Positions 1 to 9,800 of a stretch of DNA of 64,000 nucleotides are shown in pieces. The stretch comes from Chondrosia reniformis (lineage: Eukaryota; Porifera; Demospongiae; Chondrillida; Chondrillidae): the NCBI GenBank assembly GCA_947172415.1, contig OX359201.1:6622501-6686500 (forward strand). Reading direction: 5' to 3'. The notes under the pieces are model-generated. The model did not search any database and was not told the origin of the DNA. It saw only the letters and a program-made list of their open reading frames with translations. How positions within the stretch are numbered: position 1 is the stretch's first letter; each line of letters starts with the position of its first letter. Made by a program: the position numbers and the translations under genes.

Positions 1-42
1 ATGCCATATGTAATTTTAATTCCTTACAATCCGTCCCCATAG

Positions 43-522
43 CAACATCTTGAAGTAAATGCAGGAGAGGCCAGACATGCAATCAACAGAGGTCGGAAAC
101 AATTGGATTTTCAAAGCAAAGCTCAAGGCTATATACTTGTAAGTCCTACTGCTCAATACAGTGATAGTCCATAGATAACTACATGCACTATTCATATATA
201 GGGACCCATAGCAATATCAGACTTGACCACACGGGAGAGGCTTGATCGTCCCATTGTTCGTGTATATCAGCGCCATCCAGGAACTGATCTGCCCGAGGCA
301 GCTCACTTGGTCACTGGACAAGACTACTTGGAGGAGTCTATGGCCAACACTAGGAGAAACCTGGGCTTGCTCAATCTAGCAGACGAATGTCTAACTACAG
401 ATATCAGGGACAAGAAGCTGGCAGCTGATATTGATGCCACTATAGTGAGGCTTCGCAGACGCAAGGCTGACCACAAATGGGTTTTGAACGGAGTGTCTTC
501 ATCTTTATACAGCAACAAGTAG
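43..522 (+). CDS. Tektin-like protein, C-terminal part (5' end outside window)
   Basis: Two exons are visible, 43-138 and 202-522, joined in phase by a short GT-AG intron; the stop is at 520-522 and AATAAA follows at 533-538. The visible part is a charged, probably coiled-coil segment. The stretch [16 protein letters not shown] resembles the conserved tektin passage that precedes the RPNVELCRD signature, and the following HPGTDLPEA sits where that signature would be but is degenerate. Tektins form filaments attached to axonemal doublet microtubules. The degenerate signature suggests a divergent tektin-like protein (CCDC105/TEKTL1 type) rather than tektin 1-5. Family call moderate, subtype uncertain. 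Confidence 0.6.
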
Positions 523-532
523 AGATTGCCCT

Positions 533-538
533 AATAAA
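533..538 (+). terminator. Polyadenylation signal of the tektin-like gene
   Basis: AATAAA begins 11 bases after the TAG stop codon. This is the canonical animal polyadenylation hexamer, and its closeness to the stop implies a very short 3' UTR. Confidence 0.6.
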
Positions 539-948
539 GAGCCTCAAAGGTTATTAGGACATAAATTGTGATATATTAAATAACATGAGATAAGTGAATT
601 TGTAAATGAGCAGTGTATATTTATACACAAAAGGAATTAATGATTACAATAGCTATCTTTGAAGTCCAAGTTGTAATTTATATTTGATTACACTTGCCTT
701 ATATAGACTTTGTATTATGATTTTAGGTGTATATATTCACAAATTAAATCATTTATATTTAGAGTACTGTCGAACTTTAAACTGAAGAAAGTTGATGAAA
801 TACAATTTTACAATAATATAGGATGAGCTACTGATAATAGTTTTGCTATCAAAAATAATAAAAAAAGTTTTACAAATCATACAACACACATGGCTAAGCT
901 GTCACAAAATGTAGCAATTTTTAAAAAATAAATAATGTTATGTTACTG
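539..948. other. AT-rich intergenic spacer
   Basis: AT-rich sequence between the tektin-like gene and the convergent sFRP-like gene A. It must contain the 3' UTR of gene A on the minus strand. I see no coding exon, RNA gene or repeat array. Confidence 0.6.
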
Positions 949-1916
949 TCAGTGAATGCACTTTGAAAGAGCTTCAGAAAGGCCAATGCCACGATTCCAC
1001 TTCCTCACAATAGAAGTCTCATCCAAATGGTACACAGTCTTGTCTCTAACTGACTGCATCTTCAAGCCCACAAGATAGCTTCTGTTATTCCTCATTTTGA
1101 GACACTCGCATCCCTCTCTGTCATCTGTCACAATCCACAACTCCTTTCCTCTATTTAGTCCACTTTGCTTAAAATTATCAACTACAGTAACCCTGTAGAA
1201 TATTCTCTTGAAATCTCCATCAATATTAGTAACTTTTTCATGGACTTTCACTCTTGCAACTAAAATTAACAAAATATCAGTTAAATTCATAGCTACTACA
1301 TGTGGACTGTATGTAATAGATGTAGATAATAGGAACAGATATTGCATGGGTGATGGTATATTCATTGCCACTTACATATTTCCTTTTTAGGGTCACAGAA
1401 AGCCTCAACAGCTTCCTTGTGATCTGTATCTTTGCAGATCTTGCATTCGGGAACAGAGGGCTTAGACTCTGTTTCTGGATAGGTAGAACAAATTCCGTCG
1501 TCTGAAAGCTTTTCACAGTTCAAGTCTTCTGGCCATTCTCCTCCAATGGCTTTTAGATAGACACTACACTTTGCTCGAACTTTCAAACACTCGGACTTGC
1601 ATGGTTTAACTTCTGTGACCATTCCTTCAATTGCATCCGGGCCGTCATAACAGAATGGCAGGTAAGTTAAGCAGACAAACGGTTTTAGCTCGACGGCGCA
1701 TTGTGCACTGAGGAGCAAGTCGTAATCCTCCAGCGTAGCTCTCAAATCTTCCTGCTCTGTGATACTTTTGGTGGTCCTTGTGTAATTCGAGCTTATGTCT
1801 TGACAGAAATCGGATGTCATAGTGTAGCAGCTGCCTCCGACCACACTTCTCTTGCCCGACGGCCTACTGCTGACTACGACAATCAAAAAGAATAAGTTGC
1901 ATACAATGCGAAACAT
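949..1916 (-). CDS. Secreted frizzled-related-like protein A (CRD + NTR)
   Basis: Exon 1 is 1916-1376 and exon 2 is 1259-949, about 283 aa; the intron is phase 1 and falls at the CRD/NTR boundary. The N-terminus is a hydrophobic signal peptide (MFRIVCNLFFLIVVVSS). Exon 1 has the cysteine pattern of a frizzled CRD (FVCLTYLPFC, VKPCKSECLKVRAKC, WPEDLNC). Exon 2 resembles a netrin-like (NTR) domain with a C-x-C-L motif (EGCECLKM) and YLVGLKM. CRD plus NTR is the architecture of secreted Wnt-binding sFRPs. It is the first of three tandem minus-strand genes with the same exon plan. Confident on family; orthology to a particular vertebrate sFRP is not claimed. Confidence 0.85.
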
Positions 1917-2003
1917 TTCTGCTGATAATATGATGACTTTTAATTCCCTCGATTCTGAAGTTTTTGCAAATTGTTTGACTGCAAAGTGCTCTACCAGCGT
2001 ATC

Positions 2004-2010
2004 TTTTATA
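2004..2010 (-). promoter_or_regulatory. TATA box candidate of sFRP-like gene A
   Basis: TATAAAA on the minus strand, about 90 bases upstream of the ATG of gene A. Spacing fits a TATA-driven start with a 5' UTR of about 60 bases. Inferred from sequence only. Confidence 0.45.
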
Positions 2011-2972
2011 CACTTCGTTCACGCGAAATAACATATTTGTGGTTTCTGTGTTTGATTGTTTTATGGCTTCAGAAAAAAGAGATAATTCCAGTATCCTGAT
2101 CTATAAAGTCAGACTGATTAAAATTCTGATGCAATTGTAAGGAATTTCTCTGGATAGCTGTCATCAGCAGCTGTGATTGGATTATGTCACAACTATACAT
2201 GCCAATCATTCACATCCTACACCAGATCTCATACTCCAGCTTTCGATCATACTTTTCCCATCATTCTAGAGTGTCTAGATCATATCCATTCAGGTAGATC
2301 CAAGCATTATGGTCAGCATGCAGATAAATGAAATGCCCACTTTGAATATGTATGTACTATTGGATCCCTTAGAGTTGCAAAATTACCTTTTTTATGGCAA
2401 ACATGTACATGGTTCGTCTCAAGTGCACGGGGCCAATTGCAACCTTAATATCAGGACACTTCATTCATTCTGGAGGGTGTTTTATGGGATTCAACTGCAT
2501 ATCATTATAGTCTTTGAAATCTTATACACTGCATATATATACACATATGCCTTTCTATATACATGAAATGCGCCACTCGAGACTCACTGCTCATGTTACA
2601 ATTTGTGTATAACTATATGCATCATTGTAGCTCATACAATAAACTGTAAATAGTAGACCTGTCATGCCATATTATAGTTGAGTTCAAATAACTGATCCAT
2701 CGAACATGCAGTACTGAGATAAAAATGCTAAAATCAAATATAATTGTCCCTTACAGACAGAAAAATATAATTATGTATATATGTATATATGTACACAATT
2801 GAATTGAATATATTGATCAGGCCTATATATAGATATAATAATCTTTATGGTCAAAGGCCAGGTATATACAAAGTATATATCGGAGGTAATGAAAAAATCT
2901 ATATATTAATGTATATTGTACTGTTATGTATAAATGGTCGAAAGTAAAGTTAATTCCTTAAATGAGAAGTAT
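2011..2972. other. Intergenic, no gene seen
   Basis: AT-rich spacer between sFRP-like genes A and B. An 85-residue open frame at 2309-2566 shows no recognisable domain or splice context. The part near 2750-2930 is very AT-rich (TATATA runs) and lies just beyond the stop of gene B. Confidence 0.55.
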
Positions 2973-3943
2973 TTAGTCAGTGCCAGGTCCCAGAATGCGT
3001 TCCACTTTTCCAGGTTTAAATGTATTCCACTTCTTAATAGGAGCATTCCTGGGCAAGATATAGATGGACTTGACACCAAATGGATCAGTTTTAAACTCTC
3101 CTCCAACAAGATATTCCACTCCTCTTTTCATAACGACACAGCGGGGACAGTTGGTGGGATAGTCTGTAACTATCCGGATGGGGGTGGGGTTGTCGGCCGC
3201 CCCTCCCCTCATCCTACTTGGCTTGTAACGAGTAATCAAATGAGCATCATAGTACACCACGCAGGAATCAAAATGCGTCTCAGTTATCCTCACATGGGCA
3301 TCTGTATATAGTATGACAGAGACACATCCAATAAAACTTGTAAAATTATATACACACAGCAGGAAGTTTGAAAATATATTGATTCTATTATTATATACAC
3401 CTATGCACATATAGGGTAATCCACTTTAACATATTAATACTTACACATTGGCATGTCCTTGGCTAAAAGAGATTTTAAAGCTTGGGACTTGACTCTTATC
3501 TGACAGGAAGGACAGGCCACTTGAGTTGAAGGAGGAGAGTAGCAGGTACTACTGTTAGGATAGACATTACAATTCAATTCATCAGGCCACTTTAGCCCCG
3601 CAGCTTCAAGGGCACAGGAACACTTCTCATACACCTCCTCGCAGAAAGATCTGCACGGTTTAACAGTGTATTCATTTTGGCAAAATGGAAAAGTAGTCAT
3701 ACAGAGAAATTGCTTTAGAAATGGATGACAATTAATAAAAGGTTGTCCGTCATGGTCAAAGTAGTCGTTAACGTAGGAATTAGCTTCCATCGCATTAGCA
3801 TGCTTGAGGATATTGGGAAATGTCGTACTATTCCACGCAGTACAAATATCGGACTCGAACGATCTACATCTAGTCGTCGGATCGCCGAGCTGCGCGCTCG
3901 CCATTAAAAATGACGCAAGGATTGCGGCGGGTATCAGCATCAT
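2973..3943 (-). CDS. Secreted frizzled-related-like protein B (CRD + NTR)
   Basis: Exon 1 is 3943-3445 and exon 2 is 3301-2973, about 275 aa, with a phase-1 intron at the same place as in gene A. It starts with a signal peptide (MMLIPAAILASFLMASA). The CRD shows FLCMTTFPFC, VKPCRSFCEEVYEKC and WPDELNC, very close to frizzled CRDs. Exon 2 opens with a YAHVRI-like NTR start and has EYLVGGEF and SIYILPRNAPIKKW, shared almost verbatim with gene C. Genes B and C are therefore closer to each other than to A. Predicted secreted Wnt-binding protein. A TATATATA lies about 106 bases upstream. Confidence 0.87.
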
Positions 3944-4048
3944 AAATCCTCTTTAACAACAAAAAGAATTAATAACTCAGCTTCCGTCTTACAGAGCGTT
4001 ACTCAGACTTACTCGCTATTCACTGTCTTCTGAGCGGCACTTTTTTCA

Positions 4049-4056
4049 TATATATA
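4049..4056 (-). promoter_or_regulatory. TATA box candidate of sFRP-like gene B
   Basis: TATATATA on the minus strand about 106 bases upstream of the ATG of gene B, a similar distance to the candidate of gene A. Inference from position and sequence. Confidence 0.35.
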
Positions 4057-4522
4057 GAGGTCATCATGAATCACGTCACTTCATCGGCAGCTAATAATTA
4101 CATGTTAACATTTTGACATTAGACACTCTGTCTCTCCAACTAAGTTGGCACGGCAATGAAATGTATTCGCTCCATTGGTTAGACACATTCTACACAATAA
4201 AGTGTCGACTTCTCCCCCAAAATTACACCATGCATACTATGCCATACCAGTCAAACCTATATACACTCTGAAAGATTGAAGAAGACTGGGGAGTCCCTCA
4301 GGTGGTGAGTCACTGATGACTATGATATATATGGGACATTTTAATAACCACTTATATATTCTTAAATCACAACGTAATGCAAAATTTAATTATTTACATG
4401 TATAAGATCACAATTGCACATTAACCAATTAAGAGAAGCTGAGCTACTCAACTTATTGTATTAAAGTTTATGCATGCAAATATACTGTCCTTTCTTCAGT
4501 GTGTTTTTGGAATTTAAGATAT
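4057..4522. other. Intergenic, no gene seen
   Basis: Spacer between sFRP-like genes B and C, moderately AT-rich. I see no exon, RNA gene or tandem repeat. Confidence 0.55.
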
Positions 4523-5793
4523 TCAATGAACATTGACCAAGCAGCTCTTTACTTTGTCGGTCCATTTTTTAGTATTATACCATCTCTTGATAGGAGCATT
4601 CAGTGGGAGAATATATATCTGAGTTTGACCAAAGCTGTCACTTGCATAATAGCCTCCAATGAAATATTCCTGTCGGGGTTTTAGAAGTCCAACGATTCCT
4701 GGGTTACATAATGGATGTTCATCTGACACTATTTTCACAGTCTGGTTGCCATGGCCACCTCCTTGCAAGGGGTTGGGCTTGTAGCGATGAAGGACAAGAG
4801 CATCAAAGTACACCCTACATCCTTCGCTGTGAACAGCAACTATGCGAACACGTGCATCTATATAATGAATGCATATTATATAATGAGCACATGCACCATA
4901 CCCATATTAAATTTACTATTACTATAGACACACTTATATATTTGGGATGTATAGACATTTAACATACACATTTCCATATCTCCAGCACACATTGAATTTG
5001 TGGCTGCACTCTTGATTCTGTACTGAGGAGAGGTACAATAACGTTTCTCCTTGTATTTATATTTTGTTTCCGTTGTCATTTCTATGAAACATCCAATATG
5101 TTCCAGTTGTTCATAGGACACAGTTTTACGGAGAGTATATGCGGATTCTCTATATATGTAGTCATCATTTCTCTTCCATTCCCCTGTCATTTCAACTATA
5201 TCGACTGTAGTGCAACAATTGAAGGTTCCTTGAGCTGGAAAAGATACTTCTGATTCTGAATACTTTTGCTTAAGACTGCTCGCATTTACGATTTCATAGG
5301 TTGGACTCCTAGTGCTGCCAACCGCCTTAAACTTTCTATCACAACATTCGTCCTTGTGTACAGATTCAGGTTGATAACATTTGGATGTATCGGCTTCATA
5401 TTTGCTGCAGTTGAGATCTCTAGGCCAGGACAAACCTCCCGCTTCTAAAACGCATTGGCAACTATCACGTACCTCCTCGCAAAATGACCTACAGGGAACG
5501 ATTGGCTCCGAGGTGATGGGGTTGCAGGGTGTATAGTAACTCATGCAGATAAATTGAGAAATGTCCGCGTGACAGCTGCTCTTGAGAAACAGTCGAAGGC
5601 TCTTTAGTGAAGCCTCGGCCTCTTCTGATCTCTCTTGACCTGCACAATTAGGCCAGGAAGTGTTGAGAGTCCAGTTTGGGCAAACTTGCGATTCAGTGAG
5701 TACGCATCGTCTATCAACATTCACCTGGGACGTGTCCAAACTGTTCACACTGCAAAAGACAACGGCGAGGACGATTACGGATTTACCTAACAT
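4523..5793 (-). CDS. Secreted frizzled-related-like protein C with an extra middle region
   Basis: Exon 1 is 5793-4968 and exon 2 is 4857-4523, about 386 aa; the intron is phase 1, as in A and B. It has a signal peptide (MLGKSVIVLAVVFCSVNS) and a frizzled CRD (FICMSYYTPC, VPCRSFCEEVRDSC, WPRDLNC). Unlike A and B it carries about 100 extra residues between CRD and NTR, with several cysteines (DECC, FNCC, IGCF, KRYC) and many charged and aromatic residues. I do not recognise this insert. Exon 2 has the NTR features EYFIGGYY and QIYILPLNAPIKRW. Predicted secreted Wnt-binding protein. Confidence 0.85.
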
Positions 5794-6373
5794 TTTGCGG
5801 ATTTGTGGTCAAGAAATCGAAGACTTACTTTAAATACTGGTAGCTAAGAATCTGTGGTTTGTTCTTAATTACTGAAAACCCTTTGAATGTACATATGACT
5901 TCAATATAATTCGTAAAGCTGTTTATTAAATTAACCCTTTCCACTGTGTAGGCAATTAACTGCTGTTACTGAAGTCATGCAACCTTTCTCAAGTTTTCGT
6001 TTTAATTTGTTAGTTTATTTAACTACCTGCCTAACCCACTTCTACAATAGCACTACATTTAATTTTGAGCATACCTTCACATTCACCAAACAATTCCTAA
6101 GTAGCTATTATCCTAAAAGCTGTGCCAGTTGTTTAATTGGAATAAAAATACTTGCGCAAGTCGTCAGTATTGGCTTCGCTGTATCAAGGCAGTGGTGTGT
6201 TCAGACAGGGTTCTTCCTGTTTAACTTGAAATAATCAAACCATCCCCAGACGGACGACATCAATAGAAACACAATAAATAAAGGAAGTCTAAAATTCAAG
6301 GTTTAAACTTGATTATCTTATTAAATATTGCAAAATCAATAAATTTCATTACATAATTATGAAACGTTCTATC
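5794..6373. other. Intergenic, no gene seen
   Basis: Spacer between sFRP-like gene C and the 3' end of ZSWIM7. An open frame at 5977-6234 lacks any family signature and I treat it as chance. Near 5829-5837 the minus strand has TATTTAAAG, a weak TATA-like element for gene C. Confidence 0.5.
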
Positions 6374-6817
6374 TCATGGAAGAACAGATTGGTTAAGAGA
6401 TAAAGTTACTGATTTTACTAGTAATTCTTTGATTTCTTCATCAGAAACATTTACAATCTCACACCTTTTTAAAGCATCAGATATAATGACCGCAAGTAGG
6501 TGCTTGCACATCAAAGCATCTCCCCTCACCAATACACTATATTGGTATGAAGGACAGTTACAAAATTTGCCATATTTTAAACAAAAGTATCTAGATCCAG
6601 TGCTTCCCCTACAAATATATAATTCTCTCCTTGAAGGAGAAACCAGTTTCTTCACAGACCCCTTGTCAATTAGGTCCAATGCGTGGAGAGAATTTTGACC
6701 AAAAAGAAAATGTAGAGCTAGCAGTTCGCTATCTTTCATTTCTTCTTCTTTGTTTCGCTGACGTATCGGTAGTAAAACCCGTTCCAGCAAGTCGATTAAC
6801 AACTGTTCCGCTGCCAT
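6374..6817 (-). CDS. ZSWIM7: SWIM zinc finger protein ZSWIM7 (SWS1 orthologue)
   Basis: A single exon encoding 147 aa. The SWIM zinc-finger pattern C-x-C...C-x-H is present as CNCPSY and CKHLLAV, and YFCLKYGKFCNCPSY through SVLVRGDALMCKHLLA matches ZSWIM7 closely. The human protein has a similar length. ZSWIM7/Sws1 partners SWSAP1 to promote RAD51 loading in homologous recombination in the nucleus. The ATG at 6817 is only about 12 bases from the in-frame ATG of VPS13 on the other strand, so the two genes must share a promoter or overlap at their 5' ends. Confidence 0.9.
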   Translation of the reverse strand: MAAEQLLIDLLERVLLPIRQRNKEEEMKDSELLALHFLFGQNSLHALDLIDKGSVKKLVSPSRRELYICRGSTGSRYFCLKYGKFCNCPSYQYSVLVRGDALMCKHLLAVIISDALKRCEIVNVSDEEIKELLVKSVTLSLNQSVLP

Positions 6818-6829
6818 TTTGTACCGAAA
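6818..6829. promoter_or_regulatory. ZSWIM7 / VPS13 divergent start region
   Basis: Only 12 bases separate the start codons of the two divergent genes (6817 on minus, 6830 on plus; 21 if VPS13 starts at the second in-frame ATG at 6839). Transcription start sites must lie within or beyond the neighbouring coding exon, so either the mature 5' ends overlap or the 5' UTRs are almost absent. Confidence 0.6.
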
Positions 6830-9800
6830 ATGTCCGTCATGGAGACGTTAATAGTTTCTCTGATAAATAGGACGGCCGGTTCCTTTATCAAGAATATAGA
6901 CTCGTCACAGCTCTCTGCTTCGCTGTGGAGTGGTACGTCTTCCAGTGCACTACCATAAATTTAAAGGCTTCTCTTGACATACAGACTCAGTCGCATATAC
7001 ATGTATACATAACGGGATGTTTTACTACCGACTGTTAGTAGAAATGGACTGCACATGAACATAATTCGTAATTACTTGTATTAGTACAATGTAAAATATT
7101 AATATCTATCTCGCCAATATTCTGTACTTTTCTTTTACCGAAAATTTTTCGACACATCATATTTCTCGATTAGTAGAAAAATGTGTAGTCACTGCAAACT
7201 AGCTCAACTGAAAAAGTTTATGTTTATGAGTAATTGGCTTAGAATATGTTTGTAATCGTATCTTCGATGTTTTTTTCAATGCACTTCTCATCGGCCCTTC
7301 TTGTAGGAAGTGTAACCCTGGCGAGACTGGATCTTAAGGAAAACGCTTTTGTAAGTTTCTAGTGTCATTTTAGTGTTAGTTACAATTGTGATCTGTTGCT
7401 TTGGCAACTAAAGGTCACATTTACCCAATCATTATATAATATAGGATGTTGTGGATTATCTGGAATACTACTGTGTATTGCCTTTATTTGGTTAAGTGCT
7501 CAAGTGTTTATGCAAGTATTACATCAGTACAGTGGTCTGGGGTATTCTTTTATGATGCACAACAACCTATTACATCTTTTATTAAAAAGAACTTGAGAAA
7601 AGTGATCGCAGGGATAGAGTTATATAATACCTGTGGAAATGATGTATACCACACTGAATTGTTTTATTAATACTGTTAGTGTATATTCCATTTTATAGGA
7701 TAAGTTTAATCTTCCTGTGAGAATACGTGACGGATTTGCCGGTCAGTTGGAGGTTATATTGAAATATTGTATTAGTTATCTCAACCATCATTTAATATTA
7801 CTACAACTGTAATTTCACATGATAATTGATCACTCAGCAGTAATAATTAATGCACTTCATCGGAATTTTATATAGTGGGAAATGGTCTAAAAGGAAGCCA
7901 ATCCCTAGTACTCTGGTGTGATATCATGTTTAGCTAAGTTTTATTTTTTGTAGAGAATGTCAAGTTTGTTATTCCTATCACAAACCTGTATGGAGGCAAA
8001 TGGGAGATCACAGTAGGGAAGCTGTATCTATCTGCCGGACCCATTGCAAGTGAGGCTCTCTAGTCACTTCTTAAATAAAGTCATGTTCTTATTCTTTAGT
8101 TGAATCTACTATTGCACATTTGGAACATCAAATATCATTTTTAAACTCAGTTCAGTTCAGTGTTGTAAGATGAGGTGTAACAATGAGTGGTTATTAAATG
8201 TGTAGTCAGTGAGATAGTGACTCTCTCACAGCCAGCTATTAGTCTGCTCTGTTCACCAACACTCTGCACACAGTTTGTTTTACCAATGATGTATGAAAAC
8301 CTAAGTAGTGTTTACACTGTAACATCTCTTATGCACTGTGGTCAATGTGGGTGGAAAGAAGACAAGTGCTCAGTGTCATTTGATCTGGGGGTATTCTCTG
8401 CTTAGAATATGTCAAATTACTTTTGTTACATAAGTTCAATTTCTTTGTTTTGTTATATTTATGTTCTCATGCTTGCACCTAGTACTGGAATGCACTCATC
8501 TGTTCAGACGATACCACTCACCATAATTGTTGGCCCACAAAGGATTCCTTTATGCTTGCTGTCCTGATCTAGATTGATGTAACTATAGCTATTGTACTTG
8601 ACTTGTATATATTGTTAATGTGAAACACTCTTGAAGCATTCTATTCTCTCTTTATTCATGTTACCTTTGATCCTCTCCATTGATGTGATTCTGTCTTATA
8701 TATCCCAGAATGTTGTTAGAAGGGTAGAAGTGCTTGAAGGTCAAGGACACACTTGATAGTCTTTCCAAGCACTTCGCAACCACAAGTGCTTTCAATTGTA
8801 CAAACTATTCATAAAGGAACCAAGTGGGTGAAAAGTGTCCAATAGCAAAGCATTGTTTTTGAGAAGAGAGGAGGAGAAGGAAGAGAGGGAGGAGAAGGAG
8901 AGGGAGAGGGAGGAGAGGAGGGAGGAGGGAGGAGAGGGAGGAGAAGGAGGAGAGGGAGGAGAGAGAGGAGGAGGGGAAAATAGAATGGTCTGGACTACAA
9001 GACATAACAGTTATGCCACTCTGTCCCGCATCCTTCACTTCCTCTTACATCATACTCCTATAATACATAATACTGCAGGCCCTAGGCATCGACTGGTACA
9101 GCAGTGTGTCTTGTTATTGAGCTACAACATTTAATTGAAAGTCATTCTCTGTGTGGAATGTAGGTTGGGTAGGTTCCCATGGTAATTTTGTGGCACTGTA
9201 TTGTTAGTGAGTAGGAATGGACTCAGGAATACTTGTTGGACTTCCTAGCCTGACCAATACTGCCCTGGGCCTTCCTCCTCTTGCTCTCTGCTGCCCTGGA
9301 CCTTCCTCCTCTTGCTCTCTGCTGCCCTGGACCTTCCTCCTCTTGCTCTCTGCTGCCCTGGGCCTTCCTCCTCTTGCTCTCTGCTGCCCTGGGCCTTTCT
9401 CCTCTTGCTCTCTGCTGCCCTGGGCCTTCCTCCTCTTGCTCTCTGCTGCCCTGGGCCTTCCTCCTCTTGCTCTCTGCTGCCCTGGACCTTCCTCCTCTTG
9501 CTCTCCGCTGCCCTGGACCTTCCTCCTCTTGCTCTCTGCTGCCCTGGACCTTCCTCCTCTTGCTCTCTGCTGCCCTGGACCTTCCTCCTCTTGCTCTCTG
9601 CTGCCCTGGGCCTTCCTCCTCTTGCTCTCTGCTGCCCTGGACCTTCCTCCTCTTGCTCTCTGCTGCCCTGGACCTTCCTCCTCTTGCTCTCTGCTGCCCT
9701 GGGCCTTCCTCCTCTTGCTCTCTGCTGCCCTGGACCTTCCTCCTCTTGCTCTCTGCTGCCCTGGGCCTTCCTCCTCTTGCTCTCTGCTGCCCTGGACCTT

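Noticed and set aside
5977-6234. 85-residue plus-strand frame between sFRP-like gene C and ZSWIM7
   Set aside because: No domain, no splice context, and composition like the surrounding AT-rich spacer.
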